A stretch of DNA of 64,000 bases. It comes from Pinus tabuliformis (taxonomy: Eukaryota; Streptophyta; Pinopsida; Pinales; Pinaceae). The notes below the pieces were generated by a model. It did not search any database. It worked only from the letters and a program-made list of their open reading frames with translations, and had not been told where the DNA came from. The stretch is from contig CM062805.1 of the NCBI GenBank assembly GCA_031772625.1, positions 515,510,102 to 515,574,101 of the forward strand, in the 5' to 3' direction. Both the position numbers and the translations under genes were made by a program. This document shows positions 36,863 through 49,185 of this stretch, piece by piece. Numbering within the stretch: position 1 is the stretch's first letter; each line of letters starts with the position of its first letter.

Positions 36863-38028
36863 TGTGATGCATCGGATGTGCTCTAAGCCTCGAAATTTGC
36901 AGGGAGGCTAGGACACATGTATTCCACAATACACAGAAATCGTTTAGGGAAATCCCACCCGGAGACAGTTTTATTAAAATAATTAATTATTTTTAATAGG
37001 TGCCTGAGTCTAAACTTAGGAAATTAAAATAATTAAAGGGTATTAATCAAACTGAGGGTGAAACTTCTAGAAGAAGACAGAGATCAAGTCCAAATGATTC
37101 GAGCCATTGATTAAAATCTAATCTGGGTCGTTGATTACTCAACTAGAGGATTATAAGGACTTCGATGGCCATTTGTAAAATACATCAGAGAGAGATCAAG
37201 AGAGCGAATTTCTAAGAGAGGGCACCGCAACAGTTGCTAGAGAGAGGATCGAAGTGAATTATTGCAGTGAGGGCAGGGATAGTTCCAGTTGGAGAGTTTC
37301 CTGATCCAGGAATACATCGCAAAGGAGGCAAAGAGAGATCCAAAAGAGGCAGCACAGAGGCCACACTAAGCAGCATAAGCTCACGCAGAGGCCATGCTGG
37401 GCAGCGTAAGCTCACGCAAAGGCCACGCTAGGTAGCATAAGCTCACGCAAAGGCAATGCAGAGCTTCAGAGAGAGTCTGAAATTCAGCTGAGAAGTCGAG
37501 TACCTGAGCCAAAAGGCGGGGTGTGAGACCGAAGAGACAGAGGAACGAAGCTCCAGACAGCAGGAGATCTGGGAAGAGGCGACACAGATCCCCAGAGAGG
37601 TTGAAGTAGTAACTGTGCAGAGCCAGCGTGGGGCCAGCCATCCGAGGCCTGGATCAGTGTCGGATCGCCAATGATTTTCTCACTAATCTTATGCCAATCA
37701 AATTCTCTGTATTGGATAGCCAATAAGGCATCCAAAGATTGTATTCATAAAACTACTGCTTAATAATACAAAACCTCAGTTGTCGCACCGGTTTTCTCGC
37801 ATTGGGTTTTTCCGGGGACATTTGTCCAAAAATAATGGTGTCATGTGTTGTGTATTTCTTTCTTGCTTAGTTTCTTGTTTCCACGTTTTATTTAATTGGT
37901 GAAGGCTGCAGTGTATTAGTTTCGGTATTTGTTGTAGGATGCAGTAAATAATTTGTTCAGTAATTTAACAAATAAAAAATACTTAATCAGTGGTTGCAGT
38001 AGAAATTTGGGTCTTCCAAATTTTCACA
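36863..38028 (+). repeat. 3' LTR of the gag-only element
   Basis: Pairs with 33846-34980. It carries three tandem copies of a 31-bp module at 37358-37388, 37389-37419 and 37420-37450 (core 'gctgggcagcgtaagctcac'), which accounts for most of its extra length. Confidence 0.85.
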
Positions 38029-39734
38029 TGTCAGAGGTTGGGGGTTGGGCCTAGTTAGATAGGATCCCCTTCTCTACTAAATAACCACTTAGGCTATCCC
38101 CTCCTTTCCAATTCTCCGGTACAGACTGGCCAAGGAATTTATATTGCTCAAATCAGGGAATCTCAGATATTACTTAGTCATTACCCATAAACTCCATCAT
38201 GGCTTCTACACCATGGCAGTGAAACTATGGCAGCATATTGGCACAATGCATTCTCAACCATCAAAATGTGAATGATTTTCCCAAAGGTGGAACAAATTCC
38301 TTCCCTGAGCCTTCAATGAAGATTACACGTCCACCCATAATAAGCTTGAGAAAATAGCGTAGTCACAGAAGACAAAAGGAAGAAGAAAGAATTCGGTAAT
38401 GACCCTTGCCAACCAATAAAATATTATTAATTTATGACTCCCTACTTCCCTACTCATTGGTTCATTGCCCTAATAGGTGCAGATTTTATTATTATATTAT
38501 TATTGTTTTATGATAAATCCAATATAATCAAATGGTAAATCACTTACCACATACTCATTATTCTCATGCTCAGAAGGGACATTACATTCATTCTAATTTG
38601 CAGTTATCTGAACTGCTCTGTATACCTGCAGTAACAAGAGCTTTTTTCCTAAATTATAAAATTGTCTGAACAGGACCTGTCTGAACCCAACTATCAATGC
38701 ATCTGAGCTCAAACTACCTGGAAATTTTGATTCCTCTAACTTCACTGGTGCTCCTTATGTTGATATAGTTTCCAGGAACATCTTCATTGAGTCATATTCT
38801 TCAGTCCGAATAGCATCAAACTCACTTCTCCATCTTCAAAATCATCAAGATCTTAATCTCCTCTCTATGGCCAATAACCCTCTATAAAACTGATCAGCCA
38901 TATACCTTCTGTCTCCAATGATCCACATCCGTCATCTTCTCCAACCAAAAACAAACCCTCTTAGTCACACCCATTGCTTTGATGATACCAACCCGATTCA
39001 GCAACAACTAAATTTCCTTCATGTCTTTCCATAGATGAAGTTGCCCTACTCTTTCACCTGCAACGAACAGCAAATAGACAAACATTTTGTTCTACACAAC
39101 CAATGCTAGAGAGCTAAGGAAAGTTGAAAAAATAAGGTAGCGATGGTAGAAAGATCAAAAACTATAATTCCTTATCGTATTGCACCAAAAAATATAAAAA
39201 GTTTCAAAACAGAAGAAAGTTCTGCGAATATTGATTCACTGCATCCAAAAATCATGCTACATACGAGAAAATTACATTGAAGGTTAACAGTAGATCGAAT
39301 CTGCCCATTTGGGTTTACATCAAAAGCTTGCCTCTGTTGTGATTTTAAGGAGAACTATTTACATATAGGCAATGCTGGCTAATGATGCAGCCTGTCTGCA
39401 TATAAAGTTGATTTTTTACGATATTCTAAAACTGATTGGATTTCATGAATCTACTCCTGAAAAGTACACTGAAACCTGAAATTCCATTCCCATGGGCATT
39501 AGACCCAGTTAACCTTCAAATTTCTCCCTAAACAAAGCACTGACTTGTAAAATCTAGCAAAATGGATTTCCCTTAGTGATCTATCCAGACTTTCACAATA
39601 TCTAGCGTGAATGGGACGACATAGCTCAAAATACAAGACATGTACGAGGCCCCGAATATCGAAGAGATGGTGGCATTGGTCAGACCGAATCATTTACTCA
39701 AAACCCGTCTTATTTTGAACCTTTTTTTCATCTT
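38029..39734. other. Spacer and 3' flank of the PPR gene
   Basis: No recognised coding sequence. The segment next to 39735 would hold the 3' untranslated region of the PPR gene on the minus strand; no clear polyadenylation signal was assigned. Confidence 0.4.
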
Positions 39735-41675
39735 CTATGAGCGCCTAAGGAACACGTCTGATATATCCAACTTCCCTGAATGCTTCATCTTCACTGCAAG
39801 TTCTTCAAATATATCAGGTCTACCTGCTCTTGAAAAATCAGCGAGGAATTTGTCATAATCAAAACGCGGAGCCTTCATACCTTTGTCAATCATGCTTTCT
39901 ATATAGGCACAAGCCTCCTCAGATCTGCCTTCCCTGATCAGCCCTCCAATGAACACAGTGTAAGAATTAACATCAGGACAGCAACCGTTCCGAGCCATTT
40001 GATCCCATATAGTGAAACCCATCTCAGGGTTCCTTGCACGGAAATACAATTTCATCATCATGTTGTAGGTGTGAATGGTAGGTTGAAACCCACATTGGCT
40101 CATTTCCTCAAAAATTTTAGTGGCTTCATCTGGTTTATGTAGAACCATCATCACTTTGATTAGAACATTGTAAGTCCTGCAGTCATGACGAATCCCTTTC
40201 TCTTTCATTTCCTGTAACAACCCATAAGCCTTATCCAACTTCTTCTTGTTGCCATAGCCAGTGATCAAGCAGGTGTAAACAGCAGCATCAAGTGGGGAGC
40301 CATGTTCCTGCATTTCAGCAAAGAATTTTGAGGCTTCCTCCATCCTCTGTAATTTGGAAAGGGCACGAATAACAATAGTGTAGCTTTTAGAATTAGGATA
40401 AGGACCATTGGTTTTCATTAATTAGAAGAGCTTCAGAGCCTCCTCCTTCTTTCAACCCTTAAAGAGACCCCCCAACATAATGTTGTGGGTGACAAGATCA
40501 GGTTTGAATCCTTTATCAACCATCTCATTCCACAGTTTGCCTGCCTCTAGCAGATTCTTTGCCTCGCACCATCCCGATATAAGTATGGTATAAGTCTTCG
40601 CATTGGGACGAAATCTGCCCCTCATTCTTTCAAAAAGCATTTGGGCTTCCTTTGCTAGTTTTACCCGGCCCAAAGCATCCAATAGAAAGTTAAAAGCATT
40701 GAGATTGGCATCGAAATGATATCTTTCCATCAGATCAAACATCTGCACCGCCTTCTTCATCTCCCTGGCAGCTGCAAAGGCCTTGATGGCGATCTCGAAG
40801 GTCTCAATTGTCAGAACAGATCCCATCTTGCCCATCTCGTTCAAAAGTTCAAACATTGTCACGAACTGCTTCGTTCTGGCCAAGATACTCATCATTGTAT
40901 TACAAGTCAGCGAATTGTGTGAAAAACCCACCTGCTGCCCTGCCCAATTGAAGAATCTGAAGGCTGGTTTCCTCGCATGAGAGAACCTGGTCAATACATG
41001 ATAAACTAATGAATGAGAAAGCTTCACATCACATTGGTCAAGAACTGCTTCCATGTTCCGATCCGATGCAAAGAGCTCCTCCACTACTTTATACACTCTC
41101 TCAACTTCTATTAAATCAACGACAGCCTGACCAGAATGCTGATACATTACCAGATTGTTACCTTCATTCTTCTCAATAATTGGATCACAGCTTTCGTCGT
41201 CGTCGTCGTCTTCTTCTTCTTCATTCTCGCTCTTCTCTGGCAAAGATTTTTTTTCAAGGGACCGGGCCCTTGAAGCCCAATTTCTATTCGGCAACCAAAA
41301 TTCGGACCTTAAACTCCAAACCCACATTTTCTCCGGCCGAATATTTTTGCAATTTTGTGCAGCGGAGGTCGACAGAAAATGTTTAGCTTGGCCAACAGCA
41401 CTGCGGAAACAATGATAAGGACAATGATTATGAGTACCAGACATGGAAAAAGAAGAACGACAAGAAACGCACATTTGCCTCCCACAAGCTCGTCCTTCTC
41501 CTCTTCCTCGATTTGTAGAGCGGTTTCCGTTGTTGCAGTAGTTGACATCGTTGCAGGGATTCAAAACAGTGGAATTGGAGTGGAAACGTGAAGTGTTTAG
41601 TGCAAAATGTGATAACCCAAATGTGATTTTGGTTCTCTTCTCGATACAAGAAAGTATCAAGACTCTCCTGCCCAT
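39735..41675 (-). pseudogene. Mitochondrial-type PPR protein gene with two nonsense codons
   Basis: An intron-less frame of 647 codons from the ATG at 41675 to the stop at 39735. It closely resembles the Arabidopsis At3g62470/At3g62540/At5g14820 group of P-class pentatricopeptide repeat proteins, which bind organellar RNA. The N-terminus ('MGRRVLILSCIEKRTK...') is basic and Ser/Thr-rich like a mitochondrial presequence. An acidic run 'ENEEEEDDDDDES' follows. Repeats then start near 'FRFFNWAGQQVGFSHNSLTC' and continue in 35-residue units such as 'TYTILISGWCEAKNLLEAGK', 'VYTCLITGYGNKKKLDKAYG' and 'SYTVFIGGLIREGRSEEACA'. The frame is interrupted by TGA at 40452-40454 (codon 408) and TAA at 40422-40424 (codon 418), ten codons apart within one repeat. 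Both flanks stay in the same frame and look well conserved. It is a recent pseudogene, a defective allele, or an assembly error. Confidence 0.85.
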
Positions 41676-42030
41676 GCCGATGGCCGCACGATGCAGAACA
41701 TGGAGGAAAACAACCCTGTGGCTCTTAAACTTGGACCCAGACCTACCCTTCGTGGGCACTATAGAATGATTAGGGCACTGTTGGCATTATCTTGAACCTC
41801 ATTCCAAAAGCTGAGTGGGCATGAAGCTGTTCTGTCTTGCAAGTATTTTTTAAGGTTTTACACGGGTTTGTACGCAGATGACAGTAGCTCTTCTGCCTTT
41901 CATTGCCACCATACATTTGTCTGTCTTTTTCATTGCCACCATGCATTCGCTTATGTATAAGGCTTTAGTTTTTTATTTTTCAAGAAGAAAAATTAACAGC
42001 CTTTGACAATCTTGACAACCATCTAAAAAT
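41676..42030. other. 5' flank of the PPR gene
   Basis: Presumed promoter and leader region of the minus-strand PPR gene. A short phrase 'cattgccaccat' occurs twice near 41900 and 41932. No core promoter element was assigned with confidence. Confidence 0.35.
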
Positions 42031-42500
42031 CAATACAAGAAGGAAATAAAAAATCAACCTCAAAAAAACATATATTCATCAATAAGTAAAAATAGTGGCC
42101 CCAAGTTTTGCCCAAAACTGAGGTTGTTGAGAGCTGAAAGAAACATAATAATGGAACCAAAAACAATACCAATAAATAATATTTATTGTGTTTGGTTAAC
42201 ATTGTTGAAGACCATATGCTCTTATGTTGATTACTTGGGATTTGCACCTATTGTAAAAATCTAGTCAATACAAGAAGGAAATAAAAAATCAATGTAAAAA
42301 AAACCTATATTCATCCATAAGTAAAAATAGTGGGACCCAAGTTTTGCCTCAAACTTGAGGTGGTTGAGGGCTCAAAGAAACATAACAATGCAACCAAAAA
42401 CAATACCAATAAATAATCTTACTTATTGTGTTGTTTAACATGGTTGAGGACCACATGTTCATGTGTGATTACTTGGGATTTGTAAATATTGTAAAAATAT
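42031..42500. repeat. Direct tandem duplication, unit about 235 bp
   Basis: 'caatacaagaaggaaataaa' at 42031 recurs at 42266. Both copies continue through 'ataagtaaaaatagtgg', 'aaacaataccaataaataat' and 'gattacttgggatttg'. The copies differ by substitutions and small indels. It is non-coding and lies upstream of the PPR gene. Confidence 0.85.
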
Positions 42501-45500
42501 AGTTATAATTTCTGTAAATAATGTTACATAGGTGAGAAACATGATTGAGAATAGATTTTTAACTGATATTAGGCAGATTATATGTTCATATTAGTGATAT
42601 TAGTTAAGTATATTTTGATTTAAATATTGTCATTATTATAATTAAGATTGAATTGATATTGTATAAGTGTTACATAGTAAATAGTTTTTGTTATTTAGTT
42701 TAAATATAATTAAATTCAAGTCAAAATATTGGATTTAAGTTAGTATTAAGGTTTGGGCAATTTAGATTTTACTTATTGGTAAATTGAGGTATTTTGTTAT
42801 TTATAATTCCTTATTATAGTGGTGGAGAATCCAATCCTACCCAATGATAATAATAATGTCTTATTAGTCCCTCATATAACATGAAGTGTAAAAATTGATT
42901 CTCATGAACATTTTCAATAATTATAGTTTATTTTTTAAATATATTAGAATTTCTATAGCTTATTCTATTGTTTTGCAAAATTAAATAATTATGAGAATAT
43001 TGTAGTTAAAGAAAACAATTTTTTTATTAAAAAAAAAAAAAGATAAAATTATATTTTTTTGATTAGTTGAAATATATGAAAACATTAATTAATTGTAGTT
43101 GAATATTACATAATAATAGCAACAAAAATTTAACCCTGATGGGGGAGGACGATTACAGTACGAGTAGTGTGGATCAGTGTGGATGGGACTCACGCTTATG
43201 ACAAGAGTCAGGCGTAAGGCAGGGGACTGGGACAGCTAGCATCAGAGGTTTACAAGCCTCGAGAAGGATGAAATGAGGTATAAACTTTGGGCGGCATGTT
43301 GGTTATATTATTTGTGGTCTCAAGGTATGGGCAATAGCTATAACAACCTCGGGTTAAAAATCCATATAATAAAATTAATAAAGGTAAAATAATAAGCAAG
43401 GTCATGGGACACATATTCCAAGTTGAATGTGATCACATGTGATTAATAAATGGCTACGGAAATCAACAATGGCAATGGCAAAGGCTTTGAAAAGGCATGA
43501 GTCATTTATTGGCATTTTTTATTTATGAAAATAATGGAAAATGGGAGAAAATGAAGGTAAAAGGTCACATGTTGCAAGTGAGGAGGAAATTGAAGGAAAA
43601 TAATAGAAATTGAAGAAAATAAAGGCCTCGGTGGTAAAAAAAGCTTTTGAGAATCAGTTCACAACTTTTGTCAGTACAATCTTTTGTCAGTTTTAACTTG
43701 GAGCTCTCTCTCTTCTATTCCCTCTCTCATACTCTTGGACAATTAGAGTTTTCTTGGAGCACTCTTGGAGGAGTGTGCCTTACTTGGGTTTTGGAGCAAG
43801 AAAGCAAGGGAAAAGCAGGAAAGCGCAAGAGGACAACGAGAACAACAGCTACAGTGGGTTTTGCTTGCAGGTACCAAGTTGCATGTATGATTTCTTTGCT
43901 AGTTTTGACATACATGGCATATGCATGTGGTTATTTGGTTATGATCTATCATTGGCATGCAGGATTACCTGGATTGACTGTGGTTTTGCCTAGCCTTTCC
44001 ATTTCCTAGATAGCCATAGTCAAAATAAAAATGATTTATAAGCATGGGTTTCATGCTTCATTTATTTTTGTTATACAAAATTTCACTATTGCAAACAAAG
44101 GTGAATTCCCTAGACCTAGTGGCTTGGTCTAGAACAACAGAAGACAAAGAATTTCAAACTTTTCCTTAGATAAATTAGAGTATTGGAAAGAAGCCTACCT
44201 CAGATTTGTAGCAATCCTTCCTTTCCTTTCCGCTTGTAAGCTCCAATTCTAGCTCCAATTGCTATAATAAGAACTTGCACACACGAATAAACCAAACAAA
44301 GAAACCAAAATCCACATAGTATAATCTAAAACCTCTATTCAATAAGTCGGAAAAGCATTGAAATATATGAGTGCAAATATAACACAACAAATATAGGAAA
44401 ACAATATGCTCTTTGTATTAACAAAAATAGGAGAAATTACAACCATAAGTAGAAGTCTGACTTTGTAGATGCCTTCCCAAGTTGACTTGTCCTTCCTTGT
44501 CACAATTCACACTTCAACACCAACCCTAATGCATGAAAGTGATGACTCCTTTGGTTCAAACCAGCAGCATGAGGGTACTATGAATCTCCAAAAACCAACC
44601 CAGACCCATTGGGAGGCAGTAAATTTGTAGGAGAAGTGTGGTATTTTAGGAATTCTTATCCATTTACCAATATAAGCTTGAGATCCACTTAAGAGGGGAA
44701 GATGAGCTCAAGGGATAAGAGGTGAGGTCTCTAAGATAGGATCAAATGGGATTCGAGCTCTTATCCATGGTAAATAGTTAAAACTACATTGGAAGCTTCT
44801 AGAAGAAGAAGCTTTAGAAATATTTTTTAATTTTCCCAAATTTATAGAATCATTGCACCTAGAGAAGGGAGCAACAAATGTTGATCAACGCTGATGTTTA
44901 AGGGTGCAACATGCGCTGAACGCAGGTGGCCAATAGTGCAGGGAATATTGGGGCTAAAAACAGTGTTTTAGAGCAGTTTTTCCCAAAAACTCAAACTTTT
45001 TGGAGATGAGATGCTTAGGGATTTGTGGAGGGATTGTGACAAAGTGTTCAAGGATTTTGATTAATCCGGTTTGCAGGACTTTTGAGTTGATGTGACAAAA
45101 TGGCCTATAACAATTTTGTTTCTAAGTCAAAGCACCCATTGAATGCTTATAGGATTTGTGTCATGAGTCATTGTCCTTGTCATCATGTAATAGTTCCTTA
45201 TTGGACATTTTGTGTCAAAGAAGAAAATTGTTTTTTATGTAGATTGGTCTAATATGGCTCCTCCACCAAGTTGGCCTGCCGTCCATTCAAATCAGCCTCA
45301 TAAAGGGAATTCGAACACACTTAGACTCTATATATAAAAGTTCAACTCAACCTCATTTGATCATCTATCCAACCAAGTTCGATCTGGAATTGGAAGTGAA
45401 GGAGGGTGCGAAAAGGCCTCGAAAGGAAGGAGAATCTAATGTGAAGGAGGAAGGATCGTCTGTCAAGCTAAAGGAGATGAAATTATTTCATTTTTGTCAC

Positions 45501-47109
45501 ACGTGTGTGTTTTTGGGTTGCAGAAAGGGCCAAAATTGCATGTTTGCAGTTAGGCTGAAATTCTGATATAGTAGGGCTGAAATTTTGGTTGATGTAGTAT
45601 TGAAGAAGTTGATTGGAAGGAATATTTATGAGAGGCTAACTTGGTGGATTGGAGGAGGTCTTTGTCTTGTTCAAGGGTCTTGGTTATCTCATTTAATTTT
45701 ATTCTAAAGGAAGAGAAGAAATTTTTGTGTTTCCCCCTAGTAGAGGAATTTTTCCTTGGATGAGAGCCTATAACTTGTCTCCTTGTTGTTTTGATCTTCA
45801 TGCATTTATGTTTTGGTAGTTGCTTGATGATAAGAAGATAAAAGAAGACATAAAAAAAACTTAATAATATTGCTAAGAAATCACAAGTAATTATCAAGAT
45901 AAGAAAATATTTCTTCCTTTCCGATTTTCTAACACTTTCCTCATTAATGGAGATGACCCTCCCTCTTAGGTCTATTTTGCTTGGATCAATGTACATGTGG
46001 CTTGATCACCTCATTATTTTATTTAATTTTGAGTAGTTAGCTAGAGGAAATAATTATTTACTCCTCCATATGCCAAATCTAAGGATCTCATATAATAGAT
46101 TATTATTCTATTGTAAAGGATGTTGAGCTATGCTACAAAGAATAGCTCTTTCTCCTTTATACTCGTCATTGGGTTTTTAGATATTCTATCCCTTGGAGCT
46201 TAATTAACACATTTTTCTTGGATTATATGGTTGTGTAAATATTTATTTCTTTTTGGATTTTTCCAATTCTTAAAGTTTCTCTATTTTGGTTTCTATTTGG
46301 TGCAAAAGGCTTGATGGTGAAATCCTCAAGTCTTCTATAACATAACTAGATCAATCAATTCACAACAAAGTCTACAACTTGGAAGGAAGACATTTTGGGT
46401 TAGCTCCTACCCTTTGTTAGTTTGATAATTATTTGGTGCCTTGCTTTGTCTATCTATCTTGGAGCACTAGCAAGAAGTATTAAGTACATTTATCAGGCTA
46501 TAGTTGATCTTGTTCGTGAATATTGTTCCCTCGAGGATCCCTCCTTATAGGGCCTTAATCTGCATTGCTAATCTTGATTAGGAAACATATTATTCTTCCT
46601 CCTTTGTTCTAATCTCTCATTCCTAATCCTTGAATGAAATATACCATTTCTTAAGAAGGGTTTGTTACTATCCCCATAAGCCTCTTTGATTCATCTTGAC
46701 TCAATTTCCCTTGTTGGATTTGGAATTGATCTCTACTTTATTCCATCACCTCTTTAGAAATCCTAAAAACCTCTAAACATTGTTTTACTAATGTTACTCT
46801 CACTTCACCTTGTGCCTTATTACTTAATTTTGGTAATCCTAGTGGGGATGTTCCCCTTGTGTTGGAGGAGATATAACCTAAAGTGACAATGGTGATAGTG
46901 CTAAAAGTTTCCCTTTGAGTTGTATATTGTGGATTAGGGATTTTCTAAGTACATTTTGGGAGGTAACAAAACCAATTATTGTTTCTAATCACATGTATTT
47001 TTGTTTGAATAACTTTATCACGTGGCACTACAAAGATGACATTGAGAATGAAGAAAAATCGATGAATGCTTATGAATATCACCATATAGTACCCCTTATT
47101 TTTGAATTA
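42501..47109. other. Spacer without recognised gene
   Basis: About 4.6 kb in which I recognise no protein, RNA gene or paired terminal repeats. The G-rich phrase at 43138-43260 and the CT-rich stretch near 43690-43760 resemble retroelement termini in style only. The open frame at about 43647-44009 matches nothing I know. Confidence 0.4.
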
Positions 47110-47220
47110 GCTTATTGTATATTGTTTTTGTTGTGGCTACTACTAATTACATATAAATGTCTCAATTGTACACAACAATAGTTTCTAATTAACATGAAGT
47201 AGGGAATATAATTGCACCAA
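47110..47220. repeat. Dispersed direct repeat, copy 1
   Basis: The phrase around 'aaatgtctcaattgtacac' and 'aattaacatgaagtagggaa' is shared, in the same direction, with 49070-49185. By eye about four of five bases agree. Confidence 0.7.
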
Positions 47221-47709
47221 AAAGCGCTCTACAACCTAGTATGGGGCAAATGTGTAGGTGTAATGTAAAAATGCACGTTAACCTTTTTTATCATCTTAAT
47301 TTAATATTCTTACAATAATATTTTATTATTTATAATTGTCATACTCTGATAATTTAACATACATAATGTTGGTTATAATTTATAATTTATAACCACAAGT
47401 TACACTTAAAGAACTGTAAGTTTGATTTAAAGCACCAATGCGTCAATAATAATGTATTTCTCCATATATTATTATATAATTTATACCTATGGTTAATATA
47501 ATTTAATATATATAAAGAATACACAAAGTGGACAAAGTTTGCAGGGCATTGGGAGGAAAGGATTTCACAAACAAACGTTCAGTGGTGATCAACCATTTTT
47601 TTATTCACTATGTTTTTACTCTCCTTTTAGACTTTCAGAGGTTTGAGCTTAATTGGAATATGATTTAGTGTTAATTTTGGGCATATCTATGGAATGGTTT
47701 TTTGGATTT

Positions 47710-48340
47710 AGTTTGTGTTTGTATTGTTTCATTTTACTCAATAAATCAACTTCAGTAATGCATCATAAGTAATGGATATTTAATTTTTTTAGACCACATC
47801 TAGGCTCGTAATGAGGTTTTAAACCAATGATGATTATGTGTGCATTCAAAGTGATAATGATTAAGTGTGTAGTGTTATCGATGTATGGTTTAGATAACGT
47901 TTGGTTTAGATTGTGTATGTTGTTTTATGTTACCCAAAAATAAAATAGATTGACTTCAACAATGCATAGTTTGTGTTTGTATTGTTTCATTTTACTCAAT
48001 AGATCAACTTCAATAATGCATCATAAGTAATGGCTATTTAATTTTTTTGGACCACATATCTAGGCTCGTAATGAGGTTTTAAATCAATGATGATTATGTG
48101 TGCATTCAAAGTGACAATGATTAAGTGTGTAGTGTTATCGATGTATGGTTTAGATAACATTTGGTTTAGATTGTGTAAGTTGTTTTACGTTACCGAAATA
48201 TAAAATAGATCAACTTCAGCAATGCATCATAAATAATGGCTATCATAAGTAACGGTTATTTATATTTTTTGATGATGCATCTAGGCTTAGAATTAGGTTT
48301 TAAACCAACAACTACCATGTTTGCATTCAAAATGAGGACA
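47710..48340. repeat. Tandem repeat, unit 258 bp, about 2.5 copies
   Basis: The unit at 47710-47967 begins 'agtttgtgtttgtattgttt' and recurs at 47968-48225 with few changes. A third, more diverged partial copy runs to about 48340 ('gcatctaggcttagaattag'). Landmarks include 'aggctcgtaatgaggtttta' and 'gtagtgttatcgatgtatgg'. Non-coding. Confidence 0.85.
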
Positions 48341-49069
48341 AGTAATTATGTAGTGTTACATATATGAAGAATGTTACTTATATGTGAAGAAAGTTTAAGA
48401 TTAAACATTTTTATATTTTTATATGTTTTTCTAATTGATTCAAGCTGCCAAAAAATTATAAATTTAAATAGAGAAAATTGTTTTTTTTTTAATTATTAAT
48501 GTAAATAAGATGTTATAATATTGTTTTGTTTAGGTTATTAGTATTTTCAAAGAGTTTTTTAGATGTTAATAGCGTCATTAAAATTTTAAATATAAACTTT
48601 TTACCACATTATTTTACTTTTAATATATTATTATATTAAGTTTATAAATTTTGATATATTAATTAAAAAATTAAATATTATGTAGATTTATTATATACTT
48701 TAGTAAAATAAAATATATGAATAAGAATAAAAAGTTTACATATTGTAATTTACAATTAAAAAATGATAAATTGAAAAGAAATATCTGATGGACTTAGTAT
48801 TAGAGGACATTTTCTTTAATTTTATAATCATTAGATAGATAAATAAAAATATAATAATAATATATAAAGGCCACAATGTATAGATATTGTAAACCAGCGT
48901 AAATCCATCTTAACTCTGCATTTATCAAGCCCCGAAAGGGATCAAATCTCTCTAAGTGTAAATCTTTCCTCAAGTTTTGCACTAAGAAAAATAGATTTGC
49001 ACCTCGAGAACGCTTCTAGACTGGTTGTACTATGATCATTTAATTGTTCACCAACTAGTGCCCCTTTTG
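48341..49069. other. AT-rich spacer
   Basis: Strongly AT-rich, with no recognised gene. A short minus-strand frame near 48880-48982 is less AT-rich but matches nothing I know. Confidence 0.4.
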
Positions 49070-49185
49070 AATTAGTTATTATATAATGTCTTTGGTGTAG
49101 TTACTACAATGGTTATTATGTATAAATGTCTCAATTGTACACTTCAATAATTTTTAATTAACATGAAGTAGGGAATATAATTGTA
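49070..49185. repeat. Dispersed direct repeat, copy 2
   Basis: The second copy of the sequence at 47110-47220, in the same direction. The two copies frame about 1.9 kb that includes the 258-bp tandem repeat. Confidence 0.7.

Larger units (their letters stand above)
33846..38028 (+). mobile_element. Gag-only, Copia-like LTR element (fossil, non-autonomous type)
   Basis: Two LTRs, about 33846-34980 and 36863-38028, enclose an internal region of only about 1.9 kb. The primer binding site 'tggtatcagagtgcaggtg' follows the left LTR at 34981, and a purine tract 'aagaggg' precedes the right one. The only coding part seen is a Copia-type gag with a zinc knuckle; no protease, RT or integrase was recognised. 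This layout matches the plant class called TR-GAG, whose members depend on enzymes made elsewhere. Gag shows a few breaks. The LTRs differ by roughly 8% by eye, plus a length change in a 31-bp tandem repeat, so the insertion is old. Confidence 0.8.

Noticed and set aside
43647-44009. A 120-codon plus-strand frame with hydrophobic segments
   Set aside because: No family resemblance, and it begins in a CT-rich stretch that looks like retroelement untranslated sequence.
44740-44775. Possible tRNA T-arm ('gggattcgagctc')
   Set aside because: No matching acceptor stem, D-arm or anticodon arm could be placed around it.
45550-45996. A 148-codon open frame on the minus strand
   Set aside because: The translation is Lys/Ile/Ser-rich and resembles no family; no splice or start context supports it.
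48800-48982. Short minus-strand frame with protein-like text ('ERFDPFRGLINAELRWIYAG')
   Set aside because: Only about 30 plausible residues, no family recognised, and the rest of the frame is AT-rich low complexity.
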